NCBI GenBank assembly: GCA_004369045.1
Contig: ML213509.1
Coordinates: 1,270,949-1,334,948, forward strand
DNA: 64,000 nt
From: Heliocybe sulcata
Lineage: Eukaryota > Basidiomycota > Agaricomycetes > Gloeophyllales > Gloeophyllaceae
Direction: 5' to 3'
The notes beneath the pieces are model-generated. The model was not told the DNA's origin and did not search any database. It worked only from the letters and a program-made list of their open reading frames with translations. A program made the translations under genes and the position numbers. Positions 25,101 to 36,447 of the stretch are shown here, piece by piece; the stretch's first letter is position 1; every line of letters begins with the position of its first letter.

Positions 25101-28100
25101 TGCGTCCGACAAGAAGGACCTCATTCAGAAGCTGTCGAATGCGGCGACTGTTCAGGTTGCCGCGGACGCGAAGCCTGCAAAGGTCGTCTTTGTGTTCTCT
25201 GGTCAAGGTGGCCAGTACCTCGGTATGGGCGGTGCTTTGTACCGCTCGCATCCTCTGTTCAAGCAGCACGTCGATGAGTGCCATGAGATCCTGAGGACGA
25301 TGGGATTCCCGGGCGTGCGCCAGATCATTTTGAATGAGGGTGGCGAGACTGGCCTCACGAAGCTTGAGGAGTTTGAGGCGAACCAGGCAGCTATCTTCGC
25401 GCTGGAGTATGCCCTTGTGAAGGTGTGGATGTCTTGGGGTATCAAGCCAGATGCAGTCGTCGGGCACAGGTACGTTGTTTAAACTTCGGGGGAGAGTTAA
25501 TGCTGATTTTCATTGATAGTCTCGGTGAATATGCGGCCCTTGTCACGGCTGGCGTCCTGACCGTGAAGGGCGCCTTGGCGATCATCGCTCACCGTGTGCG
25601 TCTCATGGTCACGAAGTGCGCTACAGACGCTACGAGCATGATTGCCATCAACCAAGGCCCCGCGGCGATCGAGGACATTATCCGCTCTTCTGCGTCCTTT
25701 GCCGACCTCGCCATCGCTTGCTACAACAGCGCGGTTGACTGTGTCGTCGCTGGACCCGTGGAGCAGCTGAAGGCGTTGAAGGCCCACTTGGATAGCGAGG
25801 TGCGGTGCAAGAACGTTTTGCTCACCGTGCCTTTCGGGTACCATAGCGCCGCGATGCAGCCGATCTACGAGGACCTTCTGGCGGTGGCTAAGCGCGTGAC
25901 GCTGAGGGCGCCGACTTTGCCGCTCATCTCGAATGTGTCGGGCGAGGTCGTGCTTCCCGGTAACACTGGCGTCTTCACTCCAGAGTACTTTGCTAGGCAC
26001 TGTGCTGAGCCTGTCCAGTTTGAGCGGGGCATCAACGCCTTCTGCGCCATCCCCGAGTTTTCCGAGGTTGGCCTGTGGGTGGAGATTGGTCCGCACCCCA
26101 CGACGCTGCCTATGCTCAAGGCGAACCCTGCTGTTCGCCGGGAGGGGTTGATGCTCGCCTCTATCCGCAAGAACCAGGATGCATGGACGACGCTCATGAC
26201 CTCGGTTTCTCAACTGTATGGCACCACTCAACCTGTCGCGTGGAGAGAGGTCTTTGCGCATGTTCCTTCCGTCAAATGCGTGGATCTCCCTTCTTACCCG
26301 TTCACGATGACGTCCTTCTGGGTCGATTACAAGGAAGACGCTCAGGTGTCCAGTGCCGTTGTCCAGAGCCCATCTGCCTCCTCTCACCTTGTGTCTGGCG
26401 CGTCCATGCTCCATGCATGGGCCCAGCTGCCTTCGACTTCGAACGGCAACGTCGCTGTCTTCGAGACGCCTATCGAGATGCTCGCGGGTTCCATCCGGGG
26501 TCACAGTGTCGGAGGAATGCCTCTCTGCCCGGCGTCGGTGTACATCGAGCAGGTCTTGGCTGGCGTGCAATTGGCGCGCCAGCATCTCGGCCTCGACTCG
26601 AACGGCCAACACCTGGTGGTCCGGGATCTCCAGTTTGTGAAGCCTTTGGTCTATGCGGAGGGCGTCGCCAGATCGGTCAAGACTGCCATCACGCTCGAAG
26701 ACGAGTCCGGCTCTTTCGCTGTCAGCTCGTCGGTCGACGGCGGAGAGGAAGCCGTGCACGTGCACGGGACGTTCCGCTTGCAGTCAGTGGTGAAGACCTC
26801 CACCAAGTTCAACCGTTTCGCTCCTGTGCTGCAGCGCCAGATGTCTGCGGTTGCCAACCCCGGTCCCAACAGCGCGGGCTACGAGACTTTCTCTACTCGT
26901 ACCGCCTACGAGGTGATCTTCCCCCGCGTCGTCGACTATGCCAAGGAGTACCACACCATGCAGTCGCTGACTGTGGATCCGAGCGGCATGGAAGGATACG
27001 CCATCGTCAAGCTCCCGACCGATCACTACCGCGGCCAGTATGTTGTCCACCCCGTGTTCATGGACACTCTCCTGCATGTCGCTGGTTTCGTCGCTAACAT
27101 GCGCGGTGGAGTGAACGACGCGTTCATCTGTGCCCAGGTCGATGGAGTGAAGGTCATTCCTGACTTTGTTGACAACGATGCCACGTACGCTGTGTTCTGC
27201 CAGAACGCTTGGTTGGAGGAAGAGGGGGTCATGCTCGCGGATGCCTACGCTGTGGAGCTGTCGGGCGCCAAGCGGGTCGTCGCTCACCTGAAGGGCATGC
27301 ACTTCCGCCGCGTTCGGTTGAACAGCCTCAAGAAGGGTCTGCAGATGGCTGCCGGTCGTCTCCCTGTTGAGGCTCCTCGCAGAACCGCTTTCGCCGTCCC
27401 CAAGCCTCAGTCTTCGGGTTCTGACTCTGACTCTCCGCGCCACGCTTTGCGCTCCGCCTTGTCCCATGCCGTGGATGTACAAGGCACTGTCGTACACATC
27501 ATCGCAGAGACCTGCGGTATTGACATGAGCAACATGAAGCTCGATACCGACTTGGGCTCCCTGGGTGTCGACTCCTTGATGTCGATTGAGATCTTCGGCA
27601 AGCTGCAGGCTGCCTTCCCCCACGCGGAGCTTGATGCACAGGCCCTCTCTCACTGCAACACTACCGGTGAGATCGTTCAGATCGTAGCATCTCGCGTCCC
27701 CGAGGATAGGATCAGCGTCGACAAGAGCGGCGTCTCCTCTCCTCGTACCCTTGTGGCGGACGAGAAGTCGAACGATGCTGCCATCGTGGGCGACGAGGAA
27801 CCCGACGTCAAGGCCATCCTGGCGGGTGTGCTCGGGGTGTCGATGAAGGAAATTACCGACGACGCCGACTTCGAGTCCCTCGGATTGGACTCGCTGACGT
27901 CTATCGAGGCTCTCCATGCTCTTCACAGCGAATTCGGTCTTGACTTGCCGTCCACATTCTTCCAAGATTGCCCGACGCCTAGGGCTGTGCAGTCCTACCT
28001 CCAGACGCATCTCCGCGCCAAGGTCAAGGCTGTTCAGATGACCGCTGCTGCGAAGGTCGTCGAGACTGTACAATCCAACCTCAATTCTGTCGTTAACGCA

Positions 28101-28963
28101 CTTAGGCTCGATACCATTCCACTCCCTTTCCAGAGCTCGAAGACCAACAATCATTCACCCTTGTTTCTTATCCACGACGGCAGCGGTCTCGTGAACTACT
28201 ACGATCGCCTGTCTCCGCTTGACAGGAATATCTGGGGGATTCACAACCCGCACTTCATCTCCGGTCAGCCGTACGACAGCGTTGTTTCGATGGCGTCCGA
28301 GTACGCGGACTTTGTCACCAAGACCTCTTCAGGCCCGCTGCTCTTGGGTGGTAAGTCATCATACATATTATATTACGACGCTCCAGCTGACATTGTCATT
28401 CAGGCTGGTCATTCGGTGGTGTGGCCGCGTTCGAGTTGGCACGGCAGCTCATGCGCAAGGGTGTCGCCGTCAAGGGCGTCGTTCTGATCGACTCCCCGAG
28501 CCCCGTGAACCATGTTCCCTTGTCGCAGGCCGTGATCGAGGCCGTCGTCAACCTCGACGCTCGCGGCGCCAATTCCGATATCGGGCGCCTCGTGAAGGTG
28601 CAGTTCCGGGAGAATTCTGCGCTCCTCGGGAAGTACGACCCTGTCTCGGCTGGAGGTCCTTACCCCCGTCTCGTCCTCCTCCGCTCTCGCGAAGGTTTCA
28701 ACCCCGCAGGCGTCTCGGAAGCCGTCCCCGTTTGGTTGGCGGATCGTTCGGACGCAAAACAGGCTGTCGCTGGATGGGAGGGCTTGGTTGGCGCTCCCGT
28801 GAAGTCCTTCGATATTCCTGGTAACCACTTCCAGCCTTTCCAGGCCGCTAACGTGAGTTGTCTCTCTCTCTTGGCTCGTAGTTCTCGGCTGACTGAATTT
28901 CAACAGATACAAGAAGTCTCTTCCCGCATTGCGGATGCTTGCGAATACTTAGAGCGGTTGTGA
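22123..28963 (+). CDS. Non-reducing polyketide synthase, orsellinic-acid-synthase type (SAT-KS-AT-PT-ACP-ACP-TE)
   Basis: The enzyme iteratively condenses malonyl units and cyclises an aromatic product. Nine exons (boundaries 22123-22794, 22851-23495, 23555-23885, 23936-24120, 24173-24810, 24864-25469, 25520-28350, 28404-28852, 28907-28963) join in frame to give 2,137 residues. The ketosynthase has DTACSGS (Cys577), EAHGTGT and [11 protein letters not shown]. The acyltransferase has [10 protein letters not shown] (Ser1026). The product template has IRGHSVGG (His1354) and HPVFMDT (Asp1541). Two carriers have GVDSL (Ser1711) and GLDSL (Ser1817). The thioesterase has GGWSFGG (Ser1972). There is no methyltransferase, ketoreductase or reductase domain, so an unmethylated aromatic acid released by the thioesterase is expected. 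The domain order and sequence style match basidiomycete orsellinate synthases such as ArmB of Armillaria. Oddly, the starter transacylase site is GFSSG (142-146), with Ser in place of Cys. The product is inferred. Confidence 0.97.
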
Positions 28964-29391
28964 CTGTAATGGACTCTCTGTAATGCTATACTAGTAGGCA
29001 CTTAGTGTATTGGTAGACCGTCTCTGGGATCGCGCGGGTTAATATTTTTATATGGTTAGCTATTTATACGTATCTTATTTATGCTCCTTATATATGCATT
29101 TCATTCATATCTCATCTTCGATGGCGGAATATAAGACGGTGCTGAACGTCAAAGCATTTTTGCCTACATGGAGTAGTGAGACCTTAGACTGGAAGATTGC
29201 TGGGCCACTGTCGATATTAATGAGGACCAGCTTGAAGCGAACCCGCGCCTTAATTAAGCTTGAGCCAAATGGGACGCGCTGACGACTTGACGTCAGACGA
29301 ACTGCCCGTAACAGCATCGATGTCAGCCATAGTATGTCTTTAATGGCACGCTCTGTGAGATCTTAGAAGGAGTTCACGGTAGTAGTTAACG
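28964..29391. other. 3' flank of the polyketide synthase
   Basis: This AT-rich sequence follows the synthase stop and runs up to the inserted MITE. A short frame at 29052-29282 has no support. It probably includes the synthase 3' untranslated region and terminator. Confidence 0.45.
29382..29391 (+). repeat. Target-site duplication of MITE, left copy
   Basis: GTAGTTAACG is identical to the copy at 29997-30006, immediately outside the other end of the element. Confidence 0.88.
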
Positions 29392-29996
29392 AGGCATGGC
29401 CTGACGATTTTCGGGAGGTTGGCCGCCGCCAAAATTAGAGGTATAGCACCTCCGAAATTGGAGGTGCCGCTAAAAATAAATAACGCGCGCCACAGCGCGC
29501 TGGTATATAGTATAGAAGGGACTTAGAGTCTCTTTCCCTCGTATGCTTACCCCGTACCATGGTAATGAAATAATATTTTAAGTACCTACACCCCTACCCT
29601 AACCAACCCAGACCCTAACCGACCGAACCTAACCAAGCGGGGGTGCCCCCCGGACCCCCATGGGAAAATATCCCATAACCCGGACATTAACCGGACCTTA
29701 ACCCTAACGGAACCCTAACCAGCCGGGGGGTACCCCCCCGGACCCCCCTACCAGACCTTAACGCCGGGGGTTGCACCCCCGGACCCCCGCGGTATATGCG
29801 CAAGTCATATGTATGTATATTTTGTATTCTACTGGACCCCTTAGGGTACCACAAGTGGTACCCTAAGGGAGCTGTAGTTATATACGCATAATTTGTTTGC
29901 CGGCATTCCCCGCGCCAGCGACGCGCATTAGTTATTTTTAGCGGCACCTCCAATTTCGGCGGCGGTCAACCTCCCGAAATTCATCAGGCCATACCT
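29392..29996. mobile_element. Mutator-like MITE (non-autonomous DNA transposon)
   Basis: The two ends are inverted copies. The left end begins AGGCATGGCCTGACGATTTT and the reverse complement of the right end begins AGGTATGGCCTGATGAATTT. Homology continues for about 85-90 bases, apart from one 23-base extra segment in the left arm that duplicates part of the repeat. The element is flanked by a perfect 10-base direct repeat, GTAGTTAACG, at 29382-29391 and 29997-30006. Long terminal inverted repeats with a 9-11-base target duplication are typical of the Mutator superfamily. The 605-base element has no transposase. The superfamily is inferred from structure only. Confidence 0.85.
29838..29869. 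repeat. Perfect hairpin inside the MITE
   Basis: Arms of 15 bases, CCCTTAGGGTACCAC and GTGGTACCCTAAGGG, are separated by only AA. There is no mismatch. Confidence 0.85.
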
Positions 29997-30006
29997 GTAG
30001 TTAACG
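29997..30006 (+). repeat. Target-site duplication of MITE, right copy
   Basis: GTAGTTAACG is identical to the copy at 29382-29391. Confidence 0.88.
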
Positions 30007-30521
30007 CTCACTGCCAGTAATTAGTCGCGTTTCAACTTTATGACCGTGTGAATGTTTCGCGGTCGCCACAGCCGATTATCAGGATTTTCAGGTCGTTCCT
30101 CGTCTAACAGGTGCTTATGCGTCTAACCTCCACTGTACTCTATAACAAGTCGAGGCCGCCATGATCAAGTCCCAATAGCGACATGACCAGGAGCAGGAGT
30201 CGGATCTGCCCTGAGGATTTACAGAGAGTGGGTACTACGGCATGAGTTGCTCATAGGAGATGTCATGTCAGCGACTCATCCCGTCCCACCATCTCCGATG
30301 CAAAGGTAGGCGTTCCTGAGATGCCCTGAAATGGCTGCCGCAAAGCCAGTCGCTGTGCTCTCAGCCTTCGGGATGGCGGGTGGTAATGTGGGTCGCCTAA
30401 CCACGGCCGTCGTCGGGATTGATGTTAGATTGATGGCTAATAATGTAACGACGGCTATAAGAGATTTAATGTGTATCCAGCAGGCAGTCAGGTTCTCTTG
30501 TCTCAGTCTATTCCGTACTCG
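30007..30521. other. Region upstream of the aldose-epimerase-like gene
   Basis: No gene is supportable. A short frame at 30331-30525 runs into the start of the next gene and is probably chance. The promoter of the epimerase-like gene should lie here. Confidence 0.4.
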
Positions 30522-32032
30522 ATGAAGGTTGCATTGGCTTTGCTTTTCGGCGCCGCGTCGTGCGCGTATGCTGCAGTGGCGCCGCGGGCGGATAATCCGT
30601 TCGCAGACCATGTCATCGAGGCGGGCGACATCAAACTGACGTTCCTCCCATACGGTGCTACCTTGAAGGTAAGTGTTGAGACAATGACACCGTGCCGCGC
30701 CCTAACCGTGATGGTCTGAACAGAATTTGTATGTCAAGGACAGATGGGGTCAGACGAGGGACATCGCGGTTGGCTATGACGACCCTGTATGTCGTTGTTT
30801 CATGGGAGATGTCCTAATTGAACTGATAGAACGTTCAATAGGAACTGTACGTGGCCGACACCACCCATACACCCAGGTTCAACACGCAAATAGGGTGTGT
30901 TACACAAGCATAAATATTGGCTCTTCGCTAACGCTTGTTGTTCATACAGTCGCTACGCGGACCGTCTTGCCTACGCGTCCTTCACTCTGGACGGTGTCAC
31001 ATACAACACAACGGTCAATGGGCATTCGAAAGTTGATCCCAACATCAATGTCACATTCCACGGTGGTATAGGCTTCGACTATCGCAACTTCACTGTTCTA
31101 TCGCACACCAAGAAGTCCATTACCATGCATTACTTCTCGCCTGATGGTGAATCTGGGTTCCCTGGTGACGTGAACTTCTACGTTAGCCACACCGTCCGAG
31201 AGCCGGCTACATGGGAAGTGAAGATGTGGGCCGACTTTTCCAAGTAAGTACTGGGACGTACACGGGACACGAGACTGCCATGACTCATCTTCGACTGTCC
31301 GCAGACGCACACCGTTCATGCCGACGACCCATCTGTACTTGCAGCTCAACGCATACAACGCATCTGAGCCTAGCATCATGAACCACACGCTCTTTATCAA
31401 CAGCACGTCTTACCAAGCCAGCGACATCAACTTTTTCTCAACCGCTGAGATCGTGCCCATCCCGAAGGGAGCGGCGGAAGACTGGACCACGCCCAAGCAG
31501 CTTTGGGAAGGTTACTTTGTCGACCAGTGCGGCGTGAACTGTACTGGTGAGTCATGGTAATGCTGCAGGGAGAACAGGTGCTAACATACAACTCGCGCAG
31601 GATATGACACTTATTTCCCCTATCTGGCACACACCCCAAAACAGACTGATACGAGCGTCTGGAGTGATGCCTCCGGTATCCGGTACGTCTCCCAGATTAG
31701 GATCCCGACGCGCTGCTGATTGTCTGTTCTCAGCATGGATATCTCCACGGACCAGATTGGCACTGCGTTGTACACTTGTGGTGAACTCACGAGCGGGACA
31801 TGCCCTCGCAAAGCCGCGCACGGAGGAGGATACTATGATCAGGGCAGCTGTGTAAGTGCTTCGCGGATGTCTGTATCCAATGGTAATGACTCATGTGGAA
31901 TTATAGATCTTCTTCGAGCAGCAGTCCTACGTGAACGCCATCAACCTGCAAGGAGAGCTCCCTGATGATACGATCTTCGGGCCCACGAAACCTTATAGCT
32001 CGGTGAGCACGTACAAGTTCAGCACCGTCTAG
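30522..32032 (+). CDS. Secreted aldose 1-epimerase (galactose mutarotase)-like protein
   Basis: The protein begins with a signal peptide (MKVALALLFGAASCAYAA). The galactose-mutarotase fold is seen in IKLTFLPYGATLK, NLYVKDRWGQTRDIAVGYDD, FHGGIGFDYRNF (the HGG motif), PTTHLYLQLNA (the position of the second catalytic His) and the late segment FFEQQSYVNAINLQGELPDD, which carries the usual catalytic Glu. About eight exons end at the stop at 32030-32032. Several NxS/T sites fit secretion. The family interconverts alpha and beta anomers of sugars, and extracellular fungal members are common. It lies between the synthase and the ICMT-like gene but has no obvious place in aromatic polyketide chemistry, so it is probably a passenger or unrelated neighbour. 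It could act on a glycosylated product, but nothing here shows that. Confidence 0.85.
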
Positions 32033-32414
32033 GGAAGTCGACGAGGGAATGGGATGCTCGGGATTAGGCTTCTTTGACGATGCGGACTATATTTATCTAG
32101 CGTAAAGAATATTGTAATCATCGAGTTGAAATGGCGTTCGTTGTTATTTTGGTGATCTGCGTGGGGAGGACGGGGTTAGGGCCAATGCTCCGAGACGGAG
32201 AAGGACGAAACTCGACTTCTACTTACTGCTGCCGCGGAAAGCGAGCGCGATATACATGTTAGGTCACTGCGAGGGCGACTGCGAGTGAGTAGCAGGGGTT
32301 GACAACATCATTCGTGCATAATCGGGCATAATCTACAAGTGGTACATCGTCATGGTATAGATTCGAAACTTAAGGAGGCTGAAAAATAGCACGAATACGA
32401 TCCCGCACCTCAGC
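32033..32414. other. Convergent intergenic region
   Basis: The region lies between the stops of the epimerase-like gene and ICMT-like gene 1. No gene is visible; it should hold both 3' untranslated regions. Confidence 0.5.
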
Positions 32415-33183
32415 TCAGTAAATGTAAGGGACAAGTCGATAGGGTGTCTTCTTCGCCCATTCGTCCCACTGCTCGCCAAACTGATCCTTCATCATTTTAT
32501 CCTCCCTAGGCACCCTCGCAAGCAAACCCGGAGCCGCCACGGCACTCAAGCACAGCATAACGAGCGCGGCTGCTCTACCCGCAGCGGTCTGCAGGACACC
32601 GCTCTCCCTCACCCAGGATCCCGGAAGAAGGTGCATCGCATGCCAGCCCATCGACATCAGCCAGACTCCAGTATAACTGGGATGGCGCACTATGGCGTAC
32701 GGCCCGCTGGTGACGAGCGTGTGGCCCTGCCGGATGCTGAGCTGGTAGGTGAATAAGCGGCCGAGATGCACGAAGCACCATTTGCGCAGGAGGCCGCCGG
32801 CCGTGGCGGCGAGGGCTGCTGCGAGGATGGCGGGTGAGAGACGGATGGGTGTGGAGGGTGAGGATAATAGGGTGCGGAGAGTCTGTTGGGCGAGAGGGGA
32901 CGATGGGTACCTCCGCGCTAGGATCACGGCCACCTCGCATAAGGCAGCGGCCCAGCCTAGTCCCTGTACAATCCGGTCAGGAGATAGCCTTGTGCTATGA
33001 GCATGTAGGGCTTACCCCGTAGAGGTGAGGGACGCCGACTGCAGCGAAATTGACGAACTTCTCCAAAACCGTAGTGGGTTTGACGCTTTCCTCCTTGGAG
33101 GGTGGGGGGTTGGGCGGCCTTATCCCCATATCAAAGGCGGCGGCAGAAGCGAGGAGGACTGGGATTTTCGCGAGGTCGGACAT
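32415..33183 (-). CDS. ICMT-family methyltransferase 1 (isoprenylcysteine carboxyl methyltransferase-like)
   Basis: This is a small integral membrane methyltransferase. Two exons join at HLYG/GLGWAAALCEVAVIL and give roughly 235 residues. Hydrophobic segments alternate with the family signature: LGRLFTYQLSIRQGHTLV, GPYAIVRHPSYTGVW (the SAM-binding RHPxY element), and the C-terminal EDKMMKDQFGEQWDEWAKK ending PYRLVPYIY. Canonical ICMT methylates prenylated cysteine carboxylates on CaaX proteins in the ER membrane. Fungal genomes carry many divergent ICMT-like paralogues, often near biosynthetic genes. It sits between the synthase and the transporter, has a decayed copy (51.85-52.28 kb) and an intact relative (53.1-53.9 kb) in this window, and starts 832 bases from the divergent transporter gene. 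A role in methylating the metabolite is inferred from position only. Confidence 0.88.
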
Positions 33184-34014
33184 TGTGTCAAGGTGCGGTT
33201 TGCGAGAAGGTTGGATAATTGGATTCCACTGGCTATTATATGAGGTCTACCCCGCACCGGGAGAATACATCTAGCCTGGGTGTCGTGATCGACAACGCTG
33301 ATGTCACGGGTGATATGCTAGCGGCGGGAAGTCATCTGCAGAACCTCCTGAAAGACACCAGGCTGATAGAGCATTTTACACGTGAAATTGCGGAAATGCG
33401 CAGAATGAATTATCACAGGATGAAAGCAAAGAACGCACTAGAGTCTAGACAGCCCACATTTCCTTTACACCCGCCGTGAGAGCAGCAGTCGTTCACCGAG
33501 AAAGATAATCATCGCATCCCTTTAAGTTGCAAGGCGCCGACTCTGGTCCCGGCGCTTCCTGCATTTGACTTGCGTCTGGCGTGTACGATCCACATAAAAT
33601 ACTGGTGTCTTGATACTGCCCAGTCGACAGAACCCCTCTCCCGAATGCCGAATTGAAACTGTACGATCAGATATCTGTACAAGGACAGCTTGTAAGCATC
33701 CATATTTTCCGTGCCCACCTTTATATTTGTATGACTCTAATGCGACGCTTGCTTCACGTACGTCTGCAGGGTCTGCAAGCCATCTCGCTCAAGGACGCGT
33801 CAGGTCACATGGAAAAGTGGCGCCTGCCTCGGGAAAGCCCGAATATAGGTGGGCGCTTGATGGCAGGAACATTCGCATAGCACGCCATACGCCTCCATCA
33901 ATAGACGATGCCATAACCAGCGATAGGTGGTCCCCACATTGGCACAGAAGCAGCGCTATAAAAGTCCCATGCGGGTCTTCTTCAGCGCTCCTTCTGGACC
34001 ACCCAGCCTCCACC
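33184..34014. promoter_or_regulatory. Shared divergent promoter region, ICMT 1 and transporter
   Basis: TATAAAAG at 33957-33964 lies about 50 bases upstream of the transporter ATG (34015), the expected distance for a fungal core promoter. No operator-like repeat was recognised. Open frames in this interval (for example 33610-34299) are extensions of the transporter first exon or chance. Confidence 0.55.
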
Positions 34015-36274
34015 ATGACCAGCCACGAGAAGACAGGCTATGACCTCGAGGACGGAAGCAACAAAGCGGCCTATGCATCTGAAGGGATCACTGCTGAGAC
34101 CGAGGACGTATACACAGATGATGCCCTCGACCCGGTCTATCGCGCAAAGGCCAGAATTTTGAACGATGCGCTGCAAGAAATAGGGATGGGGAGGTATCAG
34201 GTGTGTCCAGACATTTCCGGTGGAAGAGCCAGCCAAGAACAGACAACATCTAGTGGTACTTGTTTTGCGTTGCTGGGTTCGGTTGGTTCTCGTGAGTGAT
34301 CTCCGCTAAGCCATTCCACTCTTCCTGACAGACGTGCCGCAATTAAGGGACAACCTCTGGCCGGTAATGTTGACCTTTCCGAAGTTCGTATACCGTATTC
34401 AAGCCTCGATGCTACATAGATCGTCACTGGGTTGATTCTAACCCCGGTCGTCAACGAGTTCAACTTCGAAGGTCCCTGGCTCAAGCTGGGTCAAAATATC
34501 GGCCTCCTTGTCGGTGCTGCCTTCTGGGGTCTTGCATCCGACGTCTGGGGACGCAGGTGTGCTGAACAGTCTTTCTGTGTCATTCGGAACCTTATCGGGC
34601 ATGAAGATGGTGCTTCAACCTTACCTTGCTGATCACCGGCATATTTGCCACTGCAGCTGGCGGGTCTGCGGATTACATAGCTTTGTGCTCTTTAGCTGCA
34701 GCGTGGAGTGTAGGAGTGGGCGGGAATCTGCCTGTCGACTCCGCCGTGTTCCTCGGTGCGCTTCCCTGTTACTTCTGAAGTATGTCGCTTATTGAAGTAT
34801 ACATCAGAATTCATTCCGGCCTCGCACCAATACTTGCTCACAGTGCTTTCGGTATGGTGGGCATTTGGTCAGCTCGTCGGCAGCTTGGTAAGGCCTCATT
34901 TGCGCGTCATGATATGCGGATCAGTTACAATGTTATACGTTTGTCAGGTTGCCTGGCCATTGATTGCCAACTACTCCTGCCCCACGACCACCCCTCCCTC
35001 TCCCTGCCCACGCTCCTCCAACGAAGGATGGCGCTACTTCCTATACACCATGGGCGGCCTCATGCTCGTCCTCTCCATCCTCCGCTTCTTCGTCTTCCAC
35101 CTCTACGAGTCCCCGAAGTACCTCATGGGCCGTGGCCGGGACGAGGAAGCCGTGGAAGTCGTGCACAAGATCGCACAGTATAACGGCGCGACGAGCAACC
35201 TTACGCTGGAGCTGATGAAGAATGCAGGGGAGCTGAAGATTAGTGATCGGGAGCGCGAGGATAAGCTGGACACCAGCGCGAGGGCTGCTGTTATCAGGCA
35301 GTTGCAGGTGCTCAAGTGGGACCATGTTAGCGCGCTGTTTGCTACCAGGAAGATGGCTTGGTCCACGAGTTTGCTCATTATTCTTTGGGGTTAGTCTACT
35401 AGGAAGCATCACCGGTGTGGACGTTCACTGACCACCTTTGGGTAGCTCTCATCGGTCTCGCCTTCCCTCTGTAAGTGACAGGGTGTAGTGTCCTCCACCG
35501 AAATCTCGTTTACAATCAAATGTCTCGCAGGTACAACAGCTTCGTAACCTATTTGTAAGTGATAAACGAGCAGATACCATGACGGAGTATGTCTCACTCC
35601 CTACTCAGCCTAGCGACTCGCGGTGCGGATTTCGGCGACGGCTCGACCTACATCACCTACCGCAACGTGAGTGTCAAAAGTAACGATACTACTTGGAGCT
35701 AGCCTCATCGTGACTGTCGCATTACTAGCAAGTCATCTTGAGCGTGATCGGAGTCCCAGGAGCAATCATCGCAGGCTGGATGGTCGACATCCCCCGTTTT
35801 GGCCGGCGCGGCACGCTTGCTCTTTCCACGAGTATGTCAACCCTGCATTGTATTGAATGGCAGAGTTAGGCTCACCGTCCATTACCCAATCTTAGTCTTG
35901 ACAGGGGTGTTCCTCTTTGCCTCGACCACAGCTCGCACCTCGGATGCCCTCCTCGGGTGGAACTGCGGTTACAGCTTCACGTCCAACATCATGTACGGCG
36001 TGCTCTACGCAGTGTCCCCCGAGTTGTTCCCCACGAGGGATCGAGGGACGGGGAACGCCATCGTGGCTATCGCCAACCGCGTCTTCGGCATCATGGTGAG
36101 TGCTCAACTTTGTCATCCAATGCCTGTACTCATGAAGTGCAGGCGCCCATCATCGCTTTGTATGCGAGCCTCACGAGTTCGGTGCCGATCTGGATTTCCG
36201 GGGCGCTGTTTCTCGTGGCGGGTTTCATAGCACTCTTGCTCCCGTTCGACCCCCGTGGCAAGGCTTCACTTTAG
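34015..36274 (+). CDS. Major facilitator superfamily transporter
   Basis: This is a polytopic membrane transporter of the sugar-porter/SV2-related type. It starts MTSHEKTGYDLEDGSNKAAY; a soluble acidic N-terminus is followed by WYLFCVAGFGWF and the first helices. Further features are GQNIGLLVGAAFWGLASDV then WGRR (the A-like loop between helices 2 and 3), VGGNLPVDSAVF, SVWWAFGQLVGSL, then GWRYFLYTMGGLMLVLSILR and ESPKYLMGRGRDEEAVEVVH. The C-terminal half has GVPGAIIAGWMVDIPRFGRRG, YGVLYAVSPELFPTRDRGTG and a final helix ending DPRGKASL. About ten short introns are present. The PESPKYL-like and ELFPTRDRGTG motifs fit organic-ion/sugar porters, so substrate cannot be deduced. It is divergent from ICMT 1 and convergent with A-T-R 2, so export of the cluster product or uptake of a precursor is plausible. 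Confidence 0.92.
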
Positions 36275-36447
36275 ATACTGCTGTCTTGGACATGTTTGTC
36301 TGTACGGCATGGAATACCATGTTTGTCTTGATGCTCACAAGTGCGAAAGATTCGTAGTGTCATACATATCGCACACCACACTAAGCCCACGGTAAGATAA
36401 ATACGGCCTAACAAATAGATCTAAGGTACACGACCGCCCTTCAATAT

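Noticed and set aside
25497-28154. Long open frames on the minus strand opposite the synthase (422 and 456 codons)
   Set aside because: They are shadows of the GC-rich third positions of the synthase exon 7 and contain no family motif.
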